Assembly: GCA_944380285.1 (NCBI GenBank)
Contig: CALWGZ010000002.1
Coordinates: forward strand, 124,001-188,000
Reading direction: 5' to 3'
Source of the DNA: an uncultured Christensenellaceae bacterium
Lineage (GTDB): Bacteria; Bacillota; Clostridia; Christensenellales; UBA3700
Length of the DNA: 64,000 bases
Made by a program: the position numbers and the translations under genes. Below the pieces are notes generated by a model, which saw nothing but the letters and a program-made list of their open reading frames with translations, was not told the DNA's origin and made no database searches. Shown piece by piece: positions 40,743 to 51,727 of the stretch (position 1 is the stretch's first letter; each line of letters opens with the position of its first letter).

Positions 40743-40803
40743 TATACCGCTCGGGGCGCGCCCTCAAACGCCGCGCCCGAGACTTCGACCAAAAGAGGGA
40801 ATT

Positions 40804-41808
40804 ATGGAAAAGTTGGTCTTCGTCAGCCACGCGCGCGAGGCGGACGGCGAAAAAGCGGATCGCATCGTAGAATATCTCGAAAGCCACGGCATCGGCTGTT
40901 TCATCGCGCCGCGCGATATCACAAAAGGCGCGTCGTACGCCCCAAAACTCGTCGCCGGTATAGACGCGGCTACGGTCGTGCTGCTCATCGGCACGCCCGC
41001 GATCGTGGGCAGAGAACATATACTCAACGAGATCGAGATCGCCGTCAACAAGCACAAGACCATCGTCCAATTCGTCATCGAGGACTACACCCCGTCCGAC
41101 GACCTTGTCTACTACATCAGCCGCAAACAAAAACTCATCGCGCCGACGGGCGATTATGAGGCGTTTTTGCCCACGCTCGAACACGAGCTGCGCGTCACGC
41201 TCGGTCTGCCCGAAAAGCCCGACGGAGAAGGCGCAAAAGACTTCTCGGACAAGACAAAATTCAAGGTGTTCCAATACCTTTCCGACCGCGGCATCATGAT
41301 CAACCCCTCCGACCAGCACCGCAACGTCAGCTTCCGCAGCGATACGTTCGTCACGATGTTCGGACAGATCTACGACAGCGTCGCCGGGCTCACCGACCCG
41401 GCAAGCGCGGAAGGCATCTTCTATGACTGCGGCTGCCAAAGCGGCTACAACTTCGGGCGCAGACTGCAAAGCTCTTGGGACGAAAAGAACGAGTACCTCC
41501 TCGCCTCTCCGCAGGAAAAACTCGCCAAGTGGTGCGAGTTCGACTCCAACGTCGGCTGGGGAAAGTTCGATTGCAACATCACCATCGACCCCGAAAACGA
41601 CTCCCTTGAAGGCAAATTGACCGTCAGCGAGTGCTTCCTCGTCGACAAATCGCCCGCCCATCGCCCTGTTTGCGCGTTCATCCGCGGCTATTGCGAGGCG
41701 GTGATCGGCGTGCTCCTCGGCGACGTCGAGGTCAAGCTGACCTGCTCATCCTGCCCCCTCGTCAAAAAATTCAAGAACGTGTGCGAGTTCGACGTCTCGC
41801 TCAAATAG
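40804..41808 (+). CDS. TIR domain fused to V4R (4-vinyl reductase) sensor domain
   Basis: A 334-residue soluble protein. Residues 1-125 are a TIR domain: KLVFVSHA strand with the first loop, CFIAPRDITKGASY (box 2 region), ATVVLLIGTPA, then HILNEIEIAVNKHK, where Glu76 sits at the position of the NADase catalytic Glu, and IVQFVIEDY. Residues about 150-334 match the V4R domain: FYDCGCQSGYNFGRRL, EKLAKWCEF, SECFLVDKS, PVCAFIRGYCEAVIG and the terminal KNVCEFDVSL with its conserved Cys. V4R domains bind small hydrophobic ligands or act as sensors. This suggests an NAD-consuming or signalling output gated by a ligand. GAGGG lies before the ATG, and the earlier in-frame extension covers the promoter. 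No partner gene is coupled to it. Confidence 0.8.
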   Translation: MEKLVFVSHAREADGEKADRIVEYLESHGIGCFIAPRDITKGASYAPKLVAGIDAATVVLLIGTPAIVGREHILNEIEIAVNKHKTIVQFVIEDYTPSDDLVYYISRKQKLIAPTGDYEAFLPTLEHELRVTLGLPEKPDGEGAKDFSDKTKFKVFQYLSDRGIMINPSDQHRNVSFRSDTFVTMFGQIYDSVAGLTDPASAEGIFYDCGCQSGYNFGRRLQSSWDEKNEYLLASPQEKLAKWCEFDSNVGWGKFDCNITIDPENDSLEGKLTVSECFLVDKSPAHRPVCAFIRGYCEAVIGVLLGDVEVKLTCSSCPLVKKFKNVCEFDVSLK

Positions 41809-41934
41809 CGCGGCGGCAGCAAAATATCACCTTGCGGTGTTCGCGTGCGATTTTCATACTTCAAACAGGCGATATGCCGCCAAGTCCGCCGTTTCGCGGC
41901 GCTTTATGCCGACTTTTTACCTCTCCGACCGCGG

Positions 41935-41963
41935 TTGCATTTCGCCGCCGACTGTGCTATAAT
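41935..41963 (+). promoter_or_regulatory. sigma-A promoter of the MDR gene
   Basis: TTGCAT (41935-41940), 17-base spacer, TATAAT (41958-41963), then AAGGAG before the ATG. The MDR gene is thus transcribed apart from the TIR-V4R gene. Confidence 0.8.
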
Positions 41964-41983
41964 GTAGCAGAAAAGGAGAACTT

Positions 41984-42952
41984 ATGAAATCCTGGATCGT
42001 TTCCAAACCCGGAGAATTGTCGTCGGCGGTCGCCGAGGACGCGGCGCTGCCTCAGGACGCGGCGCGCGTTCGCTTGGCTCGCGCGGCGGTCTCGGCGTCC
42101 GACATCGCTGCCTTCGAGGGCAAGACGCGCAAACCGCCCGTCATCCCCTGCCGCATCGCGATGGGGCTCGTCGGCGAAAGCAACGACATCACACTCAAGA
42201 TCGGACAGCGAGTGATGCTGTCACCCTACCGCCATACCGAAAAGGGCACGCTGATCAAGGGCGTCGACTGCGACGGCTATCTGTCCGACTTCGTCACCTG
42301 CCCGCGCTCGGAGATCTATGTGATGCCCGAAGGTATCTCGGACGAGTCCGTCGTCTTCGTCGAGGACATAGCGCGCGCGGTCAACGCGCTCGAAAAGCTG
42401 GACATCTCCAAGACTCAATACATTTTGTTGAGCGGCTGCACCGTGCTCAACTTCATCATCGCTCAGCTTGCGATCTACTACCAAGCGATCCCCATCATCG
42501 TCGACAGACGGCGCGAAATGCTCGAACTCGCCGAGGATATGGGCGTCTACTTCACCGCCAATCCCGACGAAGAGGATCTGTTCGACAAGGTCAAGGAACT
42601 GACGTCGGGCGCAATGTGCGACTGCCTCGCGATCGACGCGGACTTCTTCCCCGAAGCCGGCAAGCTGCTCTCCTGCCTCAAACCGGGCGGCAAAGCGGCG
42701 TTCTGCGGCACGGGCACGATCCCGACAAAGGCGAGCGCACCGATCGCCGAGATCGTCGCGAAGCGTCTCGAAGTGTTCGGCATCCAATCGGGCGACGGCG
42801 AGCTCGAGACCGCGATCAATATGCTCGCGACCGAGATCGTCAAGGTCGACAAATTGGTCGGCAAATTGCAAGAGTTCAAGGACGCGCCCGAGGTGTTCAA
42901 ACAATTGGTCGAACAGCCCACGCCCGGCATCAAAACGGTGATCAGGTTCTGA
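41984..42952 (+). CDS. medium-chain dehydrogenase/reductase (MDR) family protein, degenerate
   Basis: A 322-residue protein with the MDR layout: GroES-like N-terminal part (residues 1-120, SASDIAAFEGKTR, IGQRVMLSPY, GYLSDFV) and a Rossmann-like C-terminal part. Two features are odd. The catalytic zinc ligands of alcohol dehydrogenases are missing (SASD instead of CGSD, AMGLVGE instead of GHE-type), and so is the structural four-Cys lobe. The nucleotide loop reads SGCTVLNFIIAQ rather than GxGxxG. It may be a zinc-free reductase or one with altered cofactor use. It lies downstream of TIR-V4R but has its own promoter. Confidence 0.72.
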   Translation: MKSWIVSKPGELSSAVAEDAALPQDAARVRLARAAVSASDIAAFEGKTRKPPVIPCRIAMGLVGESNDITLKIGQRVMLSPYRHTEKGTLIKGVDCDGYLSDFVTCPRSEIYVMPEGISDESVVFVEDIARAVNALEKLDISKTQYILLSGCTVLNFIIAQLAIYYQAIPIIVDRRREMLELAEDMGVYFTANPDEEDLFDKVKELTSGAMCDCLAIDADFFPEAGKLLSCLKPGGKAAFCGTGTIPTKASAPIAEIVAKRLEVFGIQSGDGELETAINMLATEIVKVDKLVGKLQEFKDAPEVFKQLVEQPTPGIKTVIRF

Positions 42953-42964
42953 CAGTCAAAACGC

Positions 42965-42992
42965 GGACCGGCAAGACGCCGGTCCTTTTTTT
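42965..42992 (+). terminator. terminator of the MDR gene
   Basis: GGACCGGC-aagac-GCCGGTCC stem followed by seven T. Confidence 0.9.
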
Positions 42993-43040
42993 GCTCTTTT
43001 TTACGTCGTTTTGTCAAAAAACCGAATACAGGTCGACAAA

Positions 43041-44390
43041 TCAGCCGCCCCTCACCATTCCCGCAGCCGCTCCGTTCACCGTCCCTGCGCCCAACAGAAG
43101 CACCGCGTCGCCCTCGCGTGTGTGCGCGGAAAGATAGCTGCGCAAAGCCGCATAGTCGGGCATGTACAGGCTCTCTTCCCTGCGCGCTTTGAGCCGCATA
43201 TACAGGTCGTATGCGCTCTCGCCGTCGCTCGGTCTTTCACGCGCCGCATATGTCGGCAAGATCAACACCTCGTCCGCCCAATAAAAGCATTCGACGAACT
43301 CCTTTGCCATCGCCTTGGTGCGGCTGAACGTGTGCGGCTCGAACACCGCGACGATCGCACCCTTTGTCATCACGCGCGCGGTGTCGATCGCCGCCGCTAT
43401 CTCGTCGGGATGATGGGCGTAATCGGTGAACACCTCCGCGCCCGTCGCGAGCGTCCCAAGCCTCTCAAAACGGCGCTTGACGCCGTTGAACCCCTCGAGC
43501 GCAGCCGCCGAACGCTCCGCCGGTATGCCCAATTGCTCCGCGAGCGCGATCGCCGCCAATGCGTTGACCACGTTGAATTTGCCTCGCACCTTGAGCCTGC
43601 AAACCGCCTTGCGCACTCCTCTTTCGGCGACGACGAATGAATAGCTCCCGTCCGAATAGCAGACGTCCTCGGCGCGATAGTCGCACTCGGAATAGCCGAA
43701 CGTCACGCACCTCACGCCCTTGGGACACAGCCCCTTCTCGGACGTGCGCACGACAAGCGCGCCGCCCCGCTCGATGTTGGACGCAAAATCACGGAACGCC
43801 GCTTTGAGTTCGGCAAGATCGCGATAGCAATCGGGATGATCGAACGCTATCCCCAGCACCGCCGCGACGTCCGGTTTGAGCGCCAAAAAAGTGCGGTTGT
43901 ACTCGCACGCCTCTGTGACAAACAGCTCGTCGCCGCCCGTCGACGCGCACTCGTCTCCGACGCAGTCGCCGCCGATATGCCCGACAAACTTGCGCCCCTC
44001 GGCGCGCAATATCGCGCAAAGCATCGCCGTGGTCGTCGTCTTGCCGTGCGAACCGGCGATCGCGACCGTCTTTTCAAACTCCGACGCGACAAGCGCCAAA
44101 AACGCCTTTCGCTCCATGCAGAGCGCCCCCGCTTCGCGCGCGGCGGCAAGCTCGGGATCGTCCCTCGGGACCGCCGCGGTGTAGACGACAAGAGAACGCG
44201 TCGCGGCATAGCCGGGATCGTGCCCAAAGTAGGCGTTTATCCCGTGCGCGGCAAGCATCGCCAGCACGCCCGAATCCTCTCGGTCCGACCCGCTGACGTC
44301 CATCCCCCTCTCGCGGCAAAGCAGCGCGAGCGACTTCATGCTGACGCCGCCGACGCCGATGAAATGTATATCTCTGTGGTCGCAAAACAT
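43041..44390 (-). CDS. murC: UDP-N-acetylmuramate--L-alanine ligase
   Basis: A 449-residue cytosolic Mur ligase adding the first amino acid to UDP-MurNAc. The N-terminal HFIGVGGVSMKSLA binds the UDP part, GSHGKTTTTAM is the ATP loop (around residue 112), and the central ACEYNR and FDHPDCY as well as the C-terminal FEPHTFSR and YAHHPDE are intact. It is monocistronic on the minus strand. No ribosome-binding site is seen; a TATAAT ends five bases before the ATG. Confidence 0.94.
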   Translation of the reverse strand: MFCDHRDIHFIGVGGVSMKSLALLCRERGMDVSGSDREDSGVLAMLAAHGINAYFGHDPGYAATRSLVVYTAAVPRDDPELAAAREAGALCMERKAFLALVASEFEKTVAIAGSHGKTTTTAMLCAILRAEGRKFVGHIGGDCVGDECASTGGDELFVTEACEYNRTFLALKPDVAAVLGIAFDHPDCYRDLAELKAAFRDFASNIERGGALVVRTSEKGLCPKGVRCVTFGYSECDYRAEDVCYSDGSYSFVVAERGVRKAVCRLKVRGKFNVVNALAAIALAEQLGIPAERSAAALEGFNGVKRRFERLGTLATGAEVFTDYAHHPDEIAAAIDTARVMTKGAIVAVFEPHTFSRTKAMAKEFVECFYWADEVLILPTYAARERPSDGESAYDLYMRLKARREESLYMPDYAALRSYLSAHTREGDAVLLLGAGTVNGAAAGMVRGG

Positions 44391-44395
44391 ACCAC

Positions 44396-44424
44396 ATTAT
44401 ATGCGCGCAAAAGCGCGTCGTTCA
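44396..44424 (-). promoter_or_regulatory. candidate murC promoter with near-leaderless start
   Basis: Perfect TATAAT (44396-44401 on the minus strand) ends five bases before the murC ATG. The hexamer 17 bases further up (TGAACG, 44419-44424) is a poor -35, so this is less sure than the other leaderless candidates. Confidence 0.4.
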
Positions 44425-44605
44425 CCTCACCGCCGCGCCCGATGATCGGGTCACGCAAAACAACGGCGTGTAAACATATTGTTATATGGTTGAAAATATG
44501 GACAAAATCGGTCTGTTTGCGGCACATTTGAGCCGCGTTTTCAAATTCGTGATCGCCAGAGAGCGCAAAAATTTGCGGTGATTTCGAAAATATACCGCAA
44601 AATCG

Positions 44606-44634
44606 TTGCCAAAACGCACTAGGCATTATATAAT
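44606..44634 (+). promoter_or_regulatory. sigma-A promoter of spoVG
   Basis: TTGCCA (44606-44611), 17-base spacer, TATAAT (44629-44634), then TAGGAG before the ATG. The 44425-44605 region upstream shows nothing else recognisable. Confidence 0.75.
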
Positions 44635-44663
44635 ATGGACAAGTACTTTTTAGGAGTAAAGAT

Positions 44664-44930
44664 ATGCAACTGAGCAACATAAAGATAAGGCTTGTCAACA
44701 AGGACGACGAACTGCTCAAAGCGGTCGCGTCGGTCGTCATAGACGACTGCTTCGCGGTGCACGACATCAAGATCATCAGCGGCAAAGCCGGGCTGTTCAT
44801 CTCCATGCCCAGCCGCAGGACCCCCGACGGGCACTACCGCGACATCGCACACCCTCTCGATTCGGAGACGAGGGAGCTGTTCTCTTCCGCGATCCTCGCC
44901 GCCTACGAAGAGGAACTCAGAAACGCGTGA
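44664..44930 (+). CDS. spoVG: septation/sporulation regulator SpoVG
   Basis: An 88-residue protein of usual length. MQLSNIKIRLV, AVASVVIDDCFAVHDIKII and GLFISMPSRRTPDG with YRDIAHPL form the conserved SpoVG core, which binds DNA or RNA and affects septation and gene expression in Firmicutes. It is monocistronic, between murC (divergent) and a terminator. Confidence 0.96.
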   Translation: MQLSNIKIRLVNKDDELLKAVASVVIDDCFAVHDIKIISGKAGLFISMPSRRTPDGHYRDIAHPLDSETRELFSSAILAAYEEELRNA

Positions 44931-44944
44931 TTTGCAAATCAAAA

Positions 44945-44976
44945 AACCGGACGCCCTAACGGCGTCCGATTTTTTA
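44945..44976. terminator. bidirectional terminator after spoVG and the P-ATPase gene
   Basis: GGACGCC-ctaac-GGCGTCC stem (44949-44967) with a T-run downstream and an A-run upstream, between convergent genes. Confidence 0.85.
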
Positions 44977-45020
44977 TGCTCTTTTTGTTCACAGCCGCCC
45001 GGTGCGGCGAACTTGCGGCG

Positions 45021-47645
<2,625 letters not shown>

Positions 47646-47688
47646 TGCTGTCTCCTTGCGGCGTCATGGGCGCCGCGCCCTTATCGTC

Positions 47689-49248
47689 TCAATATCTGTC
47701 CGCCGCAAGCAGCGAATACAGCTCGTTGTACACGGGCAGGTTGCAGCGATAGATCTTCTTGTAGACCCTGTTGTAGAACTGCAAATACCGCTCGTGATTT
47801 GCGGCGTCGGGCTGATAGACGGTCGTGACGCGCACCATCGCGTCTGACGCCTCCTCTATGCTGCCGTACACGCCGAGCGTCGCGAACGCGACGACCGCGC
47901 AGCCCAGCCCGCTCGTCTCGTATGTCTGCACCTTATAGACGGGCATGCCGATGATGTCCGCCATGATCTTGCAGACGATCTCGCTCTGAGAGCCGCCGCC
48001 CGAGACGGCGACGCGCGTCACCGTGTTGCCGGTGCGGCGCATCAAATTCTCGAGCCCTTCGAACAGCGCGTAGCCCAAGCCCTCTATTGTCGCGCGATAG
48101 ATATGCGCGCGCGTATGCACGTCATTGAAACCTATCATCACGCCCTTCGCCTGCGGGGTCTTGAGCCCCGGTCCCCAATAGGGCTGGACGAGCAAGCCGT
48201 CGCTGCCGACCGGAACGCGGCTCAACGTGTCGTCAAGCAGCTTTTCTGCCGAAATGCCGAGACTCTCCGCCTCGTGCTGTTCGTAGAACGCGAATTGATC
48301 CCTGAACCAAGAGACCATCCAAAAGCCGCGGAAGATCTGAATCTCGGGATTGTATTTGCCGTCGACGACCGACGTATATGCCGGCATGAACGTCTCCGGC
48401 TCGACATATTTGTCCGTCGTCACCTCGACGGAAGCGGCGGTGCCCAAGGAGATGCTGGCGACATCCCTGCCTATCGCGCCGTTGCCGACCGTCTCGCAGA
48501 CCTTGTCCGCGCCCGTCGCGATCACCGGTACTCCCTCGGCGATGCCCGTCGCCTCGCTCGCTTCGCGCGAGATCGCGCCTATCTTTTCACCGGGACGCAC
48601 AAGCTCGCACATCTTGTCGATCGGACAGCCGAAGATGCAATAGTTGAGCGAGCGCTTGGTCATCCACTTGCGCTTTTTGTAGTCGTAGGGGAAGCGCGCC
48701 GCCTGCCCCGCGGTCGAGTCGGCGAGCCTTCCTGTCAGCTTGAAATGGTACCACGCGGTGGGCATGACGACCTTGGCGGTCTTTTGCCACACCTCGGGCT
48801 GGTTGACCCTGACCCAATTGGTGTAGCTGGTGCGGCGCTGTACGCGCACCACCTCGCCCATGCCGACAGCCGAATAGATGAATCTCTTCCAAAGCGGCAG
48901 CGGATCGGGACACTCGACCTCGCGCTTGTCCATCCATAGGATCGCGTCGCGCGTCGGCGCGCCGTCCTTGTCGAGGAAGAAAAGGGTGTTGCGGATGCTC
49001 GTCACGGTGACCGCGGCGATGTCTCCCCACCTGTTCCCCAACCTCTCTTTGAGCTGTTTTGAGACGGCGCAAATGCCCGTCCAAAGTTCGTTGATGTCCT
49101 TTTCCGCCCTGTTGTCGTTCTTGGAGATGTACGGCGGCTCTTCTCTCCGCACCTTGTCGACAAGCTCGCCGCGGCAGTCGAACGCCAAGGCGCGCGTGCT
49201 CTGCGTGCCCACGTCGAAAACCAAGACGAGCCGTTTGTCGTTGTTCAT
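47689..49248 (-). CDS. FGGY-family carbohydrate kinase
   Basis: A 519-residue ATP-dependent sugar or polyol kinase. The phosphate-1 loop is DVGTQSTRALAFD at the N-terminus, with ILWMDKR, GTAASVE (phosphate 2) and the late FGGY-like segment VAVSGGGSQSEIVCKIMAD. The sugar specificity (xylulose, glycerol, other) cannot be assigned. The start at 49248 has GGAGGAG five bases upstream and overlaps the previous stop (ATGA). It is the fourth gene of the PAP2-PAP2-ligase-kinase operon. Confidence 0.87.
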   Translation of the reverse strand: MNNDKRLVLVFDVGTQSTRALAFDCRGELVDKVRREEPPYISKNDNRAEKDINELWTGICAVSKQLKERLGNRWGDIAAVTVTSIRNTLFFLDKDGAPTRDAILWMDKREVECPDPLPLWKRFIYSAVGMGEVVRVQRRTSYTNWVRVNQPEVWQKTAKVVMPTAWYHFKLTGRLADSTAGQAARFPYDYKKRKWMTKRSLNYCIFGCPIDKMCELVRPGEKIGAISREASEATGIAEGVPVIATGADKVCETVGNGAIGRDVASISLGTAASVEVTTDKYVEPETFMPAYTSVVDGKYNPEIQIFRGFWMVSWFRDQFAFYEQHEAESLGISAEKLLDDTLSRVPVGSDGLLVQPYWGPGLKTPQAKGVMIGFNDVHTRAHIYRATIEGLGYALFEGLENLMRRTGNTVTRVAVSGGGSQSEIVCKIMADIIGMPVYKVQTYETSGLGCAVVAFATLGVYGSIEEASDAMVRVTTVYQPDAANHERYLQFYNRVYKKIYRCNLPVYNELYSLLAADRY

Positions 49249-50858
49249 CTGTTCTCCTCCAACTTTCTGTAATCTACTTTGCCTATCTGTGTGAGAGGCA
49301 GCTTTTGTACGAAAATTATCCTGCGCGGCATGTTGTATTTGAGCAGCTTTGCCGCAATCGCGCCGCGCACCGCCCCTTCGACGTCCGCGTCGGTTTCGCC
49401 TTCCTCCTTCTGGACGAACAGCTTGACCGCCGCCTTGCCGTCGTAAACGTCCGCGACCGCGCAGCACCGCTTTACGCCCTTCGCCTTGCTTACCACGTTC
49501 TCGATCTCCTGCGGGAAGACGTTGTGCCCCGAGATCTTGATCATCCTCTTCTTGCGGTCGACGAAATAGACGAACCCGTCCTCGTCCAGCCTGCCTATGT
49601 CGCCGGTGCGCACCCACGTCCTGCCGCCGTGAGAGAACATCGCCTTTGCCGTCCCCTCGGGGTCGTCGAAATAGCGCGTCATAGCCATATCCGTGGAGAC
49701 GCACAACTCGCCCGTCATCCCTCTTTGTACGGGCGCGCCGTCCTCGCCGAACGCCTCGAAGACCGCCCCCTCGACCGGCATCCCGATCGACCCGGCGCGC
49801 TCTCTGCCGCGCATGTTGACGCAGCATATACCCGCCTCGGTCAAACCGTACCCCTCATACAATCTCGCCTCGCTGCCGGCGCCCTCCGCCAGCCGCGCGA
49901 ACTTCTCCTTTATGCCCGAAGACAGCCTGTCCCCGCCGCAATAGCAATATTTGAGCCGACGCATCAGCGCCTTGCCGAACGCGCCCGAATCCAACATCTT
50001 GCCGTACATGTTGGGTACGCCGCAGATGTAGGTGACCCCGGCGCGGAGACACAGCCTGCACGCCGCCCTTCCGCCGAACTTGGGCATCAGCACCGCCTTG
50101 CCGCCGGCGCAGAGCGTAGTGTGCATGCATACGCCCAGCCCGAACGTGTGAAACAGCGGCAGCACCATCAGCATCGCGTCTCTGTCGTCGACCGGCTTGC
50201 CGCCGATCAGCGCAAGCAGATTGTGTGCTAAGGCATTGAACGCGCGGTTGGACAACTCCACGCTCTTCGGCTCGCCCGTCGTGCCGCCGCTGTGCATATA
50301 GATCGCGATGTCCTCGCCGCCTATCTGCACCGGGGTGCCCTCTTTGAGACTTTTGCCGCGCTTTGCCGCCGCGACAAAGCCCTCGCAGCCGCGCGCCGGC
50401 GCCGTCCTGCGCGCCACCGCCAGCCGATAGAACGGGCGGTACAGGCGCGGCAGATAGTCCGCCGCGGACGCAATGAACGTCTTTATGCCAAGCCGTTCCC
50501 AGCCGTCGTATCCGCCGTAAAATTCGTCGAACAGCACCGCCGCCTTGCTGTGCATGCTCCGGGCGATCGAAACCAGCCTCTCGGCGGTCACGAGCGGATG
50601 CACGAGATTGGCGATCGCCCCCACTTTGTTGACCGCATAGAACGCGATCACCGCGTCCGGTATGTTGCCGAGGCATATGATCACGTTGTCGCCCTTGCCC
50701 ACCCCGACCTCGGAAAGCCGTGCGGCAAAGCCGTCGATCTCGGCAAGCGTTTCGCCAAGCGTCAGCTCTTTGCCGTAAAAGGACAGCGTCCTGTTGGTGC
50801 GCGGCAGATGAGACGTCCTCTCCTTGAAGTAGGCGTACATCGACATGTCGTAACTCAC
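49245..50858 (-). CDS. AMP-binding acyl-CoA synthetase-like enzyme
   Basis: A 537-residue class-I adenylate-forming enzyme that activates a carboxylate as acyl-AMP, usually giving acyl-CoA. Core motifs are the P-loop MHSGGTTGEPKSVEL, YEGYGLTEAG, the hinge-side TGDIGRLDEDGF and the C-terminal catalytic Lys in QIGKVDYRKL. No signal or membrane segment. The start is GTG at 50858, with GGAGG three to four bases upstream, overlapping the previous stop (GTGA). The substrate is unknown; lipid or fatty acid use would suit the PAP2 neighbours. Confidence 0.87.
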   Translation of the reverse strand: MSYDMSMYAYFKERTSHLPRTNRTLSFYGKELTLGETLAEIDGFAARLSEVGVGKGDNVIICLGNIPDAVIAFYAVNKVGAIANLVHPLVTAERLVSIARSMHSKAAVLFDEFYGGYDGWERLGIKTFIASAADYLPRLYRPFYRLAVARRTAPARGCEGFVAAAKRGKSLKEGTPVQIGGEDIAIYMHSGGTTGEPKSVELSNRAFNALAHNLLALIGGKPVDDRDAMLMVLPLFHTFGLGVCMHTTLCAGGKAVLMPKFGGRAACRLCLRAGVTYICGVPNMYGKMLDSGAFGKALMRRLKYCYCGGDRLSSGIKEKFARLAEGAGSEARLYEGYGLTEAGICCVNMRGRERAGSIGMPVEGAVFEAFGEDGAPVQRGMTGELCVSTDMAMTRYFDDPEGTAKAMFSHGGRTWVRTGDIGRLDEDGFVYFVDRKKRMIKISGHNVFPQEIENVVSKAKGVKRCCAVADVYDGKAAVKLFVQKEEGETDADVEGAVRGAIAAKLLKYNMPRRIIFVQKLPLTQIGKVDYRKLEENR

Positions 50859-51727
50859 GCCGCCGCCTCCGTCTTGGGTCTCAAAAACCGCTTAAATTCG
50901 AGCGCGTCCGCTCTCTTGCCGTACATCGCAAAGATCGTCGCCGCCTGCACCGCGACCGCGATCAGCATCGCCGCCGCGACGTCGGTCAGATAGTGATGCC
51001 CGTCGCTGATGCGCGCAAGCGCGGTGACCAGCGTCGCCGCGATCGCGAGCACGGACAGCGCGCTCTCCTTGCCGCGAAGCCGCGGGTTGATCGCCGCAAG
51101 CGGCACCAGCATGAACAGCATAGCCGTATATGCGGTGTGACCTGACGGCATAGAATCTCCGCCGTCCACCCTGACAAATTTGTACCACGGCGCGAACTCC
51201 GCCGCTCCGTCGACGACGTCGAGATAGCGCGCACGCGCGAATATCTCTTTGACCGCAAACACGAGTACGCCCGTCGCGACCACCGCGACGGCGACGGCGA
51301 CCGCCCACTTGAAGTAGGCGAAAAGCCGCTCCTCGGCGACGCGCGCGGTCGCAAAACAGACCACGCACGCGAGCACCGCCCCCAGCACCGCGCATGCGGC
51401 GAGCGACAGCGCTGTGCTGTCTGTCAAAAGGTCGGTAGCGTCCTTGAAGTTGAACGCGCAGACCGCATAGGTCAAAAGATAGAACACCGCCGCGATCCAT
51501 TTGCTGCCGAACTTGCACGCAAAATATCTGCCGCCGATCCCTCCCGCGATCGCAAGCAAGACGAACGCCGGCATCTTGCCGATCGCCTCGTACATGTCGG
51601 CGAACGCGTTGTCCCTCAAATAGAACGCCTCTGCGACCCGAAGATCAATGACCGTGCCGACAACAAACAGCACGAGCGCAAGCGCGCCGAATGCGCCCGT
51701 CCAAACCGCGACCTTGCGCGCGCTCAT
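50855..51727 (-). CDS. PAP2-family membrane phosphatase (second of pair)
   Basis: A 290-residue membrane protein with six hydrophobic segments. The PAP2 catalytic motifs are KEIFARARY (motif 1, with Tyr in place of the usual Pro), PSGHTAYT (motif 2, His) and ARISDGHHYLTDV (motif 3, His and Asp). Members remove phosphate from lipid phosphates such as phosphatidate or undecaprenyl pyrophosphate on the outer face. Start overlaps the upstream PAP2 stop (ATGA), with GGAG eight bases before. Confidence 0.85.
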   Translation of the reverse strand: MSARKVAVWTGAFGALALVLFVVGTVIDLRVAEAFYLRDNAFADMYEAIGKMPAFVLLAIAGGIGGRYFACKFGSKWIAAVFYLLTYAVCAFNFKDATDLLTDSTALSLAACAVLGAVLACVVCFATARVAEERLFAYFKWAVAVAVAVVATGVLVFAVKEIFARARYLDVVDGAAEFAPWYKFVRVDGGDSMPSGHTAYTAMLFMLVPLAAINPRLRGKESALSVLAIAATLVTALARISDGHHYLTDVAAAMLIAVAVQAATIFAMYGKRADALEFKRFLRPKTEAAA

